Assembly (NCBI GenBank): GCA_026122225.1
Contig: JANEZZ010001570.1
Location: 2,914,001-2,978,000, forward strand
Reading direction: 5' to 3'
Length of the DNA stretch: 64,000 nucleotides
DNA from: Heloderma charlesbogerti
Taxonomy: Eukaryota; Chordata; Lepidosauria; Squamata; Helodermatidae
Below the pieces are notes generated by a model that was not told where the DNA came from, did no database searches, and saw only the letters and a program-made list of their open reading frames with translations. A program made the position numbers and the translations under genes. Below, piece after piece: positions 55,116 to 64,000 of the stretch (positions within the stretch are counted from its first letter, which is position 1; each line of letters starts with the position of its first letter).

Positions 55116-55838
55116 GTATGGGAGGTGGGGATAAACATTATTGCATCAATCACTCTGACCTCTGCCATTCATTTCACCATCTGAAGTGAGCCTATGTTCA
55201 CATATGCTCACTTCATTTTTTGAAAGCCACTCATACACATTGTGGATGGAGCCTGACATCGTGATGCCACACCTCCATGCACATTCATTCTACCTGGTTA
55301 AACTATTTGAAAAGGGCTTTGATGATTCATGTGTAAATTTGCTCCACTGCAAAACATTGTTTTTGATGCATTTTATTGTGATACAAACACTCAGTCTTCT
55401 GTAGTAGATCATCTGTAATGGTCTACACCCACATAGCTGCTACAGTCTTCAAACTGTGAACATGAATATGTAAACATGTCTCAAGGGAGGCTTTTATGTT
55501 GCTTAGGGGTGAATTTAGGGACAGGCAGCCCAGACAATTGCCTAGAGCACAAGGTTTGGGGTGTAAAAGTGATGAGCATGACTTTTTGAAGCTCAGCCTT
55601 ATTAAAATATCTCTTCGATCAATGAGTGCCAGCCAACAAAAACAATGACATTGTTTCCTATTCTATTGACCCAAAATGTGACAGGCTGATATTTGTTTCT
55701 CTCTGACACAATTCTTCAGTTCATGAAGGCAAAGGCAAGAAAGGCGAGAAAAGTGACCTTTGGAACTAACAGGATAGGGGTTAACATTCTAAGGCTGTCA
55801 CTTAATATAATTATTTCATAAATACTGGTCCAACTATT

Positions 55839-55841
<3 letters not shown>

Positions 55842-55874
<33 letters not shown>

Positions 55875-55876
55875 TA
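55842..55876. repeat. (TC)n(TG)n microsatellite
   Basis: A TC run passes directly into a TG run. Confidence 0.9.
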
Positions 55877-57945
55877 TGTACAGCTCAATTCCTTGATATT
55901 ATGATATTTGAGTTCTTAAAATTAAAATGCTTCTGTAAGCCTAGACAAAACAAATTCATTTTTTTAATTACTTAAATATGACATGAAGAAATACAAATTT
56001 TTGTATCTAAAGCATTCAAATTTATCATCTTATATGTCAAAGATCAATCATGGGTTGGATCCAGGATCTGCCTTCCTCAAAAGGAAGGGACCTTCCACAA
56101 GAGGAAGGGCTTTGCTCACGATAAGTCCCTCCACCTGATTTTTGGGGATTCCCCTCCCCCTACACCATTCCTCAGGGCTCATGACTCTCTGTGTAGCATT
56201 ATCTGGGGTCTGGAGGGGTTGCTGTGAGAAAGAAGGGGGTGGGGAAGTCCATTTCTGTAAGCATAGCAGATCCAATGTAAACTTGGATCCAACCCCATGC
56301 ATGCAAATCATGCAACACAGTTGTGACATGGACACTCAAAAGTTGAACAAATGGAGAGGGCTGCCAAAGACCTAGAACAACACTTGGCATAGGAGCAGCC
56401 CTGTTCTCGTCTCTTAGAAGTTCCTGAAGCTTCTGCCTCTTATTTATGAATGAGTATTTGCTGGAGCAACCAATGCTATGTTACATACAGTAAGTCTACA
56501 GTGTTTCTAGTCTGGAGTGATTATTTTTAACAATGTAATAACAACCAGAACAATAATTGGAGGCTCTGTTGCATCTTTTTGATTGCCTGATACATGTTCT
56601 TTCTCATTATGGGCCATTTGTGAAAGTATTTCCTACACTGGAGATTTGTTTCACATCTTGAGTTTTATACACTGTTTCATTTTTATGGTGTGTGTGAATA
56701 TTAAGCAAACACAATAACATGCTGGCTTTTAACACATGAAATGTATAGGCACTACAGCAAGCCCTTCACAGGCCATAACACTTTATAAGATCCATAGATG
56801 AAAAACAGCCAAACCTTCCATACTCCCAGCACTATATAATGACCTCCATGTGCACAAATGTATAGGCACTACAGAATCACTGAAGATTTTGCAGACCTTC
56901 AGAAAGCATGAAAGTGTTAAAAATGGGGCCCCCATGTTAGTACGCTGGAGCAAAAAGATAGAAGAATTGGTGGCACCGTCTGGACTTACTAATTTATTGT
57001 ACACACATACCTATTTTTTCAATTGCATAAAGTGGACAGAGAAGGTAGTGGATACATACATACATGGGTTGAAGAACAATAAAGGGCAACCAAATCAACA
57101 CTAAGAAACATGAAGATAACAGGAATAAAAAGAACACACTTTGATAATGGATAACTGTAAGGAATTTATCATGTGCTCTTAAAAGAAAAGCACTTTTTTC
57201 AGGACCTGATCCTGGTATCATATTCTGATTTGTAAGCAGAGGTTAAACCACATTTCCTAGTTTGAATGGCTTGGGAAACTGTGGTTTAACAAGCCAGAAT
57301 AGAAATGCCAAAGTGTGGGAGAGAGTTGCAGGGAACAGGACAGGCAAGGAGGGAAAGGGAGAGCATATGACTCATTCTCAGATCACTAAACCGTGGTTTA
57401 TTAGTCCCATGTTGTGATGGCTGAGCCAGATATAAGACTCTACAGGCCTTCAACCTCCTGCATTCAACTGAGTGAGAAGCTTATATTCTGTGCAGTGCAG
57501 CCTTCTGCCTTGTACACCCAGCCCACATCTCTGATACAATCTTCTGCAAGCAAGATTTTTTTAAAAATTGTCCTTGCCTTTCATAGGCCTAGGCCTACTG
57601 GTTAGGAGCCTACTTTACCTCTATAAAGATAGTCCTCTATTTGAAGGTCTGTCAGAGAACAGTCCTCTATTTTGAAGATATCCATTGTTTGAAGTTATCA
57701 CCTGGACAGTGGACTGAGAAAGCACATGTTACCTGATTGCAGTCTTCCCCACTATGGCACTATATGTGTATTTAAATTATAGGATTTGTTTCTAAATCTG
57801 CACCTATACATATAAATTAGCATATGCAATTTTTGTGCAATCCTGTGTCTGTTTTTGTCCTCTTTTTTAGCAATGTGTGTCCTCTTTTTTTAGCAATGTA
57901 TAACTGCCCTCTACCTACAGGGGTACAATTCACTAGCACTCACAG

Positions 57946-58392
57946 TGTTATAGAAATTTCAGTTGTCGTATGTCTGTTATCCTATGATTTTATAAGCTAA
58001 GCTATGTCTATTCTACCTCAGTGTGAGACTGCCATGCTAGACAAAGACACAGCGCCTTATCAGAGACTCAGGAATGCCAAGAATGTGTTTACTAGGGTAC
58101 AAGGCTACCCCTCTGTGCATGCCTAAATATGTAAAAGGTGCTGTCTGTTTTTTGTTTCCCTCTCAGCTAGACAAAGAGATTAGTACAGCGCAGGTGTAAG
58201 ACAGCCCCCAAAGGTCTTGCCTATATAAACTTTTGGATCACATCACTTGATTGTGACCTTTGTTGGAGCGTTATCCCCAACGGTTGCCTTATTCTGCAGA
58301 ATAAAATCGTGTTGGACCAGATTTCTGCCTCCTCTCGTTCTTGGTAAACTAATTGGAAAGTCTACCAGGGAAAGAACACAATTTTTGTAACA
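57946..58392 (+). mobile_element. solo LTR of an endogenous retrovirus (class I-like)
   Basis: The 447-bp unit begins TGTTATAG and ends TTTTTGTAACA, so TG...CA with a short TGTTA/TAACA inverted end. A 4-bp duplication ACAG lies at 57942-57945 and 58393-58396. A TATA box is at 58223-58229 (CTATATAAAC) and AATAAA is at 58300-58305, giving the normal U3-R-U5 spacing. A 4-bp duplication fits gammaretrovirus-like integration. No internal viral sequence is attached, so it arose by LTR-LTR recombination. Confidence 0.8.
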
Positions 58393-58396
58393 ACAG

Positions 58397-59424
58397 TACC
58401 CCCTCCAAAAACCTTTTCAAAATATATTTATAAAAATACCAACTAAGCACTATCATCAGTTTCCAATGTTGAACTGCACTGAGGAAGGCAGTGAAGCTAT
58501 CTTTACAGATTATTTGATTTTCTCCTGTAAACAAAATGAAACAAAAGGAGACATATTAATATAAATTATGTCAGGGTAGGAAACTGAAAAGCTTATCTAG
58601 TTATAGTCACCCCCCAAAAAACAAACCATCAAGAATTTCATTGCAAAGGATCCTTTATAGCACAGCAAGAGTATATTAAAAAGACATGGTCGACAGGTAC
58701 TTTTACTGCATGAATGGGTATGCCTCTTTCTTAAAAAGGCCATAACAATTTATTTGTGACTCAGTTGGTATCCAGGCTTGACTCACCTGAGGAATGGTGC
58801 TCTTAAGTCATCCCTTAGAACTGGATGTCAAACACTAATAGAATTTGTTGGGAAGTCAGGGAAGAGATGTGAATGAATAAAAATAAGAACATTATCTTTG
58901 ATGCTGGAAATCACAATTAATTTGCAACCTAGATCTGTCTCTTTCATACATTGCATAGGCAACATGGTTTTTTTTTTCTTGTATAGAAAAGAATGGAACT
59001 GCATTTAAGTTTACCATGAGGTTAAAAATAAATACTCCCATGTCCTCAGGAAACTATTTTCTAGAGCAAGTTTACTAAAGTCAATGACACATTGGAGAAC
59101 ATTGTTTGACATGGGATGCGACAAAATTCTCAAGGTCTGAGGTTGGATGCAAACTGTGCTATTTTTGGCACCAAAAAATTGCTGTGAGTTCTTGACCAGA
59201 ACAACTCCTGTGGAAAGATAATATATAATACGGCTGGAGAAAACATTTTTTGCCCTGGCTGCAACTCCTTTACAAAAGATGCATACTGGCGATAATTGAA
59301 TTTAACAGTTGATAACTTGCTCAGGTGAATGTACAGCTATGTGAAGAGTTGGTAACTTGTAGAGCATTTTACCACTCCCCCCATTTCTCTAAAAACTAAA
59401 TGGATAAAAACTAAATGGATCAGT
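58397..59424. other. no recognisable feature
   Basis: About 1 kb between the solo LTR and BovB copy 3, without a family I recognise. Confidence 0.5.
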
Positions 59425-59505
59425 ACAACCAGAGATATGTCGGTATACCATCGGAAGATGGGACTCCCAGGTCGGAAGATGGTCAAAATGCTACTGGGGA
59501 GGAAC

Positions 59506-60441
59506 TAGGGATGGCGGAGAATTTCTCCCCGAAACTTCGGGGGGCCGAGTGCCAACGTGTTCGGCCCCCCGAACAAGTTTTGGGGAGAAATTCTCCAAAC
59601 CCCCCCGCACCCCGCACCCCCCCCGGGACGGGACTTACCTTTGCCGAATGTCCCTCCTGGCGGTGGGTCCGGCCGGCGGTTCGTTGGGTCTTCGTCAGGG
59701 CCGGGGGCGGCAGCCGATCTTTCGACCGGCTGCCACCACCGCCATTGCAATAAAAGAAAAAAAAAAATGCCCCCATGATAGGCTACGTGACGATTAACGT
59801 AGCCTATCATGGCTATATTTGCAAAGTCAGCCATGATAGGCTACGTAAATCGTCACTTAGCCTATCACGGGTGACTTAAAAAAAAAAAAAAAAAAGCACA
59901 TACGGATAATGGCGGCCCCCATAGGGAGCCGCCATTCCCGTTCCTTATTTGGTCGCTGTAGTCTACGTAAATGTTTACGTAGACTACGGCGAAAATAAGG
60001 GCAACGCTATTTGCGTTGCCCTTATTTTCGCCGTAGTCTACGTAAACATTTATGTAGACTACAGCGACCAAATAAGGAACGCGAATGGCGGCTCCCTATG
60101 GGGGCCGCCATTTGCGTACGCGCTTTTTTTTTTTTTTTTAAGTCACCCGTGATAGGCTACATGGCGATTTACGTAGCCTATCACGGCTGACTTTGCAGAT
60201 CTAGCCGTGATAGGCTACGTTAATCGTCACGTAGCCTATCACGGGGGTGTTTTGTTTTTGTTTTTAACTGTTTAGTTTGCGGCCAGGTGAGGCGAGGCAC
60301 CTCCTCCCCGGCCTGAATTTTGGCTGGACGAGGCGGGAAGCCTCCCCCCCCCAGCCTGAACTTCGTGGGGGAGCAACGAAGCGCCTCTCCCCCACCGCGG
60401 GAAATCTTCGAGGACAGGTAAGTGACTTTTGTCCACCCCTA
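59506..60441 (+). mobile_element. FB foldback hAT-like element, ~940-bp class, copy 2 (best preserved)
   Basis: TAGGGATGGCGGAGAATTTC to TTTTGTCCACCCCTA, 936 bp, with a perfect target duplication GGAGGAAC (59498-59505, 60442-60449) inside BovB, which proves both ends. Parts in order are the terminal hairpin (59517-59595), donor-like ACTTACCT on the minus strand (59633-59640), a GC-rich domain ending GCAATAAAAG plus an A-run, the central palindrome (59766-60253), a T-rich run, and a GC-rich domain ending in AGGTAAGT (60416-60423). No transposase frame. Short open frames in it are by-products of the palindromes. Confidence 0.93.
59766..60253. repeat. central ~490-bp palindrome with nested hairpins
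   Basis: Centre at about 60010 (CAACGC-TATTT-GCGTTG). Each arm has two ~36-bp palindromes (59775-59810, 59833-59868; 60149-60184, 60207-60242), an AATGGCGGCCCCCATAGGGA / GCCGCCATT hairpin and a TAGTCTACGTAAA palindrome (59957-59990 and 60029-60062). The arms are close to perfect over ~240 bp. Any single strand could fold either as one long hairpin or as a row of short ones. Confidence 0.93.
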
Positions 60442-60539
60442 GGAGGAACAGAAGATAAGTTCAACTAGCCCCAGATGTGATGATGCAGCTAGCTCAAAGC
60501 CAAAAGGATGGCTAGCAGCTGACGGTGCTGGTGGTGAAC

Positions 60540-61320
60540 GACGAATCCGATGTTCTAAAGATCAACACACCATAGGAACCTGGAATGTAAGATCTATGAG
60601 CCAGGGCAAATTGGATGTGGTTATTGGGGAGATGTCACGATTAAATATAGACATTTTGGGTGTCAGTGAACTGAAATGGACTGGAATGGGCCACTTCACA
60701 TCAAATGACCACCAGATCTACTACTGTGGACAAGAGGACCACAGAAGAAATGGAGTAGCCTTCATAATTAACAATAAAGTGGCTAAAGCAGTGCTTGGAT
60801 ACAATCCAAAAAATGACAGAATGATCTCAATTCAAATTCAAGGTAAGCCATTTAACATCACAGTGATCCAAATATACGCCCCAACCACAGATGCTGAAGA
60901 AGCAGAAGTAGATCAGTTCTATGAGGATCTGCAGCACCTACTGGATAGTACGCCAAAAAAAGATGTTATTTTCATTACAGGAGACTGGAATGCTAAGGTG
61001 GGTAGTCAAACGACACCTGGAATTACAGGCAAGCATGGTCTGGGAGAACAAAATGAAGCAGCACATAGGCTGATAGAATTTTGCCAAGACAACTCACTGT
61101 GCATAACAAACACTCTCTTCCAACAACCTAAGAGACGACTTTATACATGGACTTCACCAGACGGTCAACACCGAAATCAGATTGACTACATCCTTTGTAG
61201 CCAAAGGTGGTAGACATCAATGCAGTTGGTAAAAACAAGACCTGGAGCTGATTGTAGTTCAGATCACGAACTTCTTATTGCACAATTTAAAATCAGACTA
61301 AAGAGAATAGGGAAGACCCA
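60540..61320 (+). pseudogene. BovB endonuclease (APE) domain
   Basis: The frame from 60596 reads through most of the APE domain. Upstream, TIGTWNVRSM (60571-60600) gives the catalytic Asn. SELKWTGMGHFTSNDHQIYY follows (Glu), then NITVIQIYAPTTDAEEAEVD (Tyr), IFITGDWNAKVGSQTTPGIT (Asp/Asn), LYTWTSPDGQHRNQIDYILC and, after a TAG stop at 61211, GADCSSDHELLIAQFKI (Asp-His). So all six motifs survive, but one stop separates the last. BovB uses this enzyme to nick DNA and prime reverse transcription. The true start lies upstream of the methionine at 60596. Confidence 0.88.
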
Positions 61321-61361
61321 CAGTTAGATATGAGCTCACTAATATTCCTAATGAATATGCA

Positions 61362-61998
61362 GTGGAGGTGAAGAATAGATTTAAGCTACTAGATTTAGTA
61401 GATAGGGTCCTGGAAGAACTATGGACAGAAGTTCGCAACATTGTTCAGGAGGCGGCAACAAACAACATCCCAAAGAAAAAGAAAACCAAGAAGGCAAGAT
61501 GGCTGTCTACTGAGACACTGGAAGCAGCCCAAGAAAGAAGGAAAGCAAAAGGCAAGAGTGATGGGGGAGATATGCCCAATTAAATGCAAAATTCCAGAGG
61601 TTAGCCAGAAGAGATAAGGAATTATTTTTAAACAAGCAATGTGCGGAAGTGGAAGAAGATAATAGAATAGGAAGGACAAGAGACCTCTTCCAGAAAATTA
61701 GAAACATCGGAGGTAAATTCCAGGCAAAAATGGGTATGATCAAAAACAAAGATAGCAAGGACCTAACAGAAGCAGAAGAGATCAAGAAAAGGTGGCAAGG
61801 ATATACGGAAGATCTGAATAGGAAGGATAATAATATCGGGGATAGATTTGATGGTGTTGTCAGTGAGCTAGAGCCAGACATCCTGAAGAGTGAGGTTGAA
61901 TGGGCCTTAAGAAGCATTGCTAAAAACAAGGCAGCAGGAGATGACGGTATCCCAGCTGAACTGTTTAAATTCTTGCAAGGTGATGCTGTCAAGGTGAT
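61362..61998 (+). pseudogene. BovB linker and RT start
   Basis: VEVKNRFKLLDLVDRVLEEL (61362-61583), then DNRIGRTRDLFQKIRNIGGK and LEPDILKSEVEWALRSIAKN-KAAGDDGIPAELFK (61649 on) are the standard BovB linker and RT fingers. A frame change lies between about 61580 and 61650. The frame then runs into the inverted RTE piece, making a chimeric 260-codon open frame that has no biological meaning. Confidence 0.85.
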
Positions 61999-62752
61999 GC
62001 ATGCCATTTTTGTTATTGTTTATTCGGTCAGTCGCTTCCGACTCTTCATGACTTCATGGACCAGCCCACGCCAGAGCTTCCTTTCGGCCGTCGCCACCCC
62101 CAGCTCCCCCAAGGTCGAGCCCGTCACCTCCAAAATATCATCCATCCATCTTGCCCTTGGTCGGCCCCTCTTCCTTTTGCCTTCCACTTTCCCTAGCATC
62201 AGCATTTTCTCCAGGGTATCCTGTCTTCTCATTCTGTGGCCAAAGTACTTCAGTTTTGCCTTTAATATCATTCCCTCAAGTGAGCAGTCTGGCTTTCTTT
62301 CCTGGAGTATGGACTGGTTTGATCTTCTTGCAGTCCAGGGCACTCTCAGAAATGTCCTCCAGCACCACAGTTCAAAAGCATCTATCTTCCTTCACTCAGC
62401 CTTCCTTATGGTCCAGCTCTTGCAGCCATAGGTTACTACGAGGAATACCATTGCTTTAACTATGCGGACCTTTGTTGTCAGTGTGATGTCTCTGCTCTTA
62501 ACTATTTTATCAAGATTTGTCATTGCTGTCCTCCTAAATGTCCTCTGATTACCTGGCTGCAGTCAGCGTCTGCAGTCATCTTTGTGCCTAGAAAGACAAA
62601 GTCTTTCACTGCCTCCACATTTTCTCCCTCTATTTGCCAGTTAACAATCAAGCTGGTTGCCATAATCTTGGTTTTTTTGAGGTTTAACTGCAACCCAGCT
62701 TTTGCACTTTCTTCTTTCATCTTCATCATGAGGTTCCTCAGCTCCTCCTCGC
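61999..62752 (-). mobile_element. RTE fragment (non-BovB subfamily), inserted in reverse
   Basis: Minus-strand RTE 3' half with an AACAATAAACAA-like tail at 62010-62025 (the sense end being CGACTGACCGAATAAACAAT). Coding pieces are KEESAKAGLQLNLKKTKIMA and TSLIVNWQIEGENVEAVKDF (62729-62520), and PWTARRSNQSILQERKPDCS, LKAKLKYFGHRMRRQDTLEK and GRPRARWMDDILEVTGSTLG (62343-62020). The family resembles BovB but is clearly distinct. The tail abuts BovB sequence, fitting a 5'-truncated insertion into BovB; its truncated 5' end meets the FB element at about 62752. Confidence 0.85.
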
Positions 62753-63381
62753 CGCCATTTGTGTCCCTGTATTTTGCTGTGATAGGCTATGTAAATATTT
62801 ACATAACCTATCACAGCAAAAAAAAAAACAACAGCGAATGCAAATGACGTTCCCTTTTTTTTTTTTGCTATGATAGGTTACGTAAATATTTACGTAGCCT
62901 ATTACGGGGGGGGGGAATGCAAATGGCAGCCACTATGCCATTTGCTCCCCTCTTTTGTCATAATAGGCTAAGTAAATATTTACGTAGCCTATCACACAGC
63001 AAAAAAAAAGGGAATGCAAATGGCAGCCGCCTTAGCCTCTGCGATTTGCGTTCCCTTAGTTTTGCCATGATAGGCTAAGTAAATACTTACATAGCCTTTC
63101 ACGGCTTCTGCAGGGATGCAAATGACGTCCCTGCGTTAGCCATGATAGGCTACATAAGTATTTACGTAGCCTATCACGGCTTTATGGAAGAAGCGAATGG
63201 CGGCCGCAGATGCGGCCGCCATTCACAATGTAGCGTGGACGGCAGCAGGTAGGTGCTCCATTCCAAGCCCATTTTGTGGGGTGGGGGGCGGGGGGCTTTG
63301 TTCCGCCATGGATTTCAGGGGGCCGGATGCACTGACATTCAGCCTCACCGAGATCCATGGCAGAATTCTCTGACATCCCTA
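62753..63381 (-). mobile_element. FB foldback element, left-truncated, with five palindromes in a row
   Basis: The right end is GGCAGAATTCTCTGACATCCCTA, read as the complement of TAGGGATGTCAGAGAATTC, so the element lies in minus orientation; the other terminus is lost at the RTE junction. Five GTGATAGGCTACGT-type palindromes sit at 62779-62814, 62870-62905, 62960-62995, 63067-63102 and 63142-63177. They alternate with GGGAATGCAAATGGC hairpins, a terminal GGCGGCCGCAGATGCGGCCGCC palindrome region (63198-63223) and AGGTAGGT (63247-63254). The terminal hairpin arms are TTCCGCCATGGAT and ATCCATGGCAGAA. Confidence 0.88.
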
Positions 63382-64000
63382 CTTGTTACTCTATGTTTTC
63401 CCACCACTTCTTCTGTCTCTTTCCTTATCACAGAAAATCTGTTAAGGAAAAAAGATGAAACAGCTGTACAATGCCTTCTGGTTGCTGGTGCTAAGAGCCG
63501 TCCATCTGGGAAGCAACTGATGGGTAGCATATCATTCAATGTCCCCATTATAAAGAGCATTCTACATTGGGCAAAGTTCTATGAGCTCCATGGGTAGAGC
63601 AACTGAAGGAGCTGAAACATATGGCTGAACAGGGTTATGAAGTGAGGAGAAGTAATGAATGCAATGGGAAAGACACTCAAAGAGGATCTCTGGGACTAGT
63701 GCTTTCCCATATGCATAACATTTAGAAATGCTCACCATGAGACTCAACACTGTAAACTTTCCCACTCTCATTCCACATAATAGGGGAGAGAAAGATCAAG
63801 GCTAGAGGCTAGAAAGGGAGAGAAAGGAGAGTGTCCTAACATTTAATAAGACTTGTCTTAAAACAATTTTTGAAGTGGAGAGGGGAGAGCTTCATGGACA
63901 CCGTTGGAGGTCCCTGTGGGCACCAAGTTGGAGACCCCTGCTAAATGTAACAGGCAAGTTAGAGCTTATCTTGCTCATGTCATTTTTGACAAGGTGTCTG
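63382..64000. other. mostly unrecognised; possible hAT end
   Basis: No exon recognised. The stretch GTGGGCACCAAGTTGGAGAC CCCTG at 63918-63942 has the look of a Charlie-like hAT terminus (complement CAGGGGTCTCCAACTTGGTG), but its partner end was not found in this interval. Confidence 0.4.

Larger units (their letters stand above)
52043..57941. other. mostly unrecognised sequence with small repeats
   Basis: About 5.9 kb, A/T-leaning. Contains small repeats listed separately (52736-52758, 53178-53302, 54985-55115, 55842-55876). A 17-mer GCCAAACAGCACCTGAT is repeated at about 52348 and 52426. GGTTAAACCACATTTCC/GGGAAACTGTGGTTTAAC forms a hairpin at about 57240-57290. No exon recognised. Confidence 0.45.
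59425..61998 (+). mobile_element. BovB (RTE) LINE copy 3, 5' half, interrupted
   Basis: The BovB 5' part (ATGTCGGTATACCATCGGAA, then AAAATGCTACTGGGGAGGAA) is split by FB element 59506-60441 and resumes at AGATAAGTTCAACTAGCCCC. It runs through the endonuclease to the beginning of the RT (KNKAAGDDGIPAELFKFLQG near 61960). There it stops at an inverted RTE fragment. It complements copies 1 and 2, which keep only the RT half. Confidence 0.9.

Noticed and set aside
57230..57420. MITE around the AAACCACA/TGTGGTTT hairpin
   Set aside because: The arms are short and imperfect and no target duplication could be defined.
61649..62431. 260-codon plus-strand open frame as one gene
   Set aside because: The first ~115 codons are BovB and the rest is the antisense of another RTE; the fusion is accidental.
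35309..63177. CRISPR-like array because of short palindromic repeats
   Set aside because: The repeats are in hAT-like elements in a vertebrate genome, spacing is uneven, the intervening sequences are themselves repeated, and no cas-like gene exists.
63880..63960. Complete hAT element at the window end
   Set aside because: Only one plausible terminus (complement CAGGGGTCTCCAACTT) is visible; no partner end or target duplication was found.

Overview
This is a repeat-dominated stretch of vertebrate nuclear DNA, most likely from a squamate reptile (lizard or snake). I infer this from the mix of BovB/RTE, CR1, L2 and L1 LINEs, tRNA- and 5S-derived SINEs, a DIRS-order (Ngaro-like) tyrosine-recombinase retroelement and many short hAT elements. 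I cannot name the species. I recognise no host protein-coding exon, functional RNA gene, CRISPR array or bacterial-type operon. Essentially every recognisable reading frame belongs to a transposable element, and most are broken.

Layout. 1-8200: a tRNA-derived SINE, a 422-bp palindrome abutting a 5S-rRNA-like fragment, a 5'-truncated L2, and a 727-bp hAT element with perfect target-site duplications. 8.2-19 kb: two nearly complete CR1 LINEs in the same (minus) orientation, with the first of them retaining a 712-codon reverse-transcriptase frame. 19.6-20.8 kb: a 5'-truncated BovB. 24.1-31.2 kb: a complete ~7.1-kb tyrosine-recombinase retroelement with the split-direct-repeat order A1-coding-B1-A2-B2 and decayed gag, RT/RNase H, recombinase and SGNH-hydrolase regions. 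33.6 kb: a small hAT MITE. 36.3-37.5 kb: a second BovB. 41.6-44.5 kb: a decayed L1. 44.9-49.2 kb: a third, different CR1 riddled with insertions. 57.9-58.4 kb: a solo retroviral LTR. 59.4-62 kb: a third BovB (endonuclease half) ending in an inverted piece of another RTE.

The most interesting system is a family of non-autonomous hAT-like foldback elements (called FB here) at 35053-35996, 44468-44888, 46790-47445, 47764-49097 (with another nested at 47911-48708), 51442-52034, 59506-60441 and 62753-63381. Intact copies begin TAGGGATG-like, end in its near reverse complement and are flanked by 8-bp target duplications. They are assembled from hairpin modules: a ~36-bp palindrome built on GTGATAGGCTACGTAAAT plus its reverse complement (18 copies in the window), a related TAGTCTACGTAAA palindrome, and AATGGCGGC/GCCGCCATT hairpins. 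In the ~940-bp class the modules sit inside a ~460-490-bp second-level palindrome. Several copies also keep outward-facing splice-donor consensus (AGGTAAGT) near one or both ends, and some have a pyrimidine tract plus AG upstream of the right donor, making an exon-like cassette.

The elements give a relative chronology by nesting: BovB was hit by an FB element; the third CR1 was hit by at least three hAT/FB elements, one of which was itself hit by another. One FB copy consists of exactly one arm, cut at the centre of the palindrome, at an L1/CR1 rearrangement junction.
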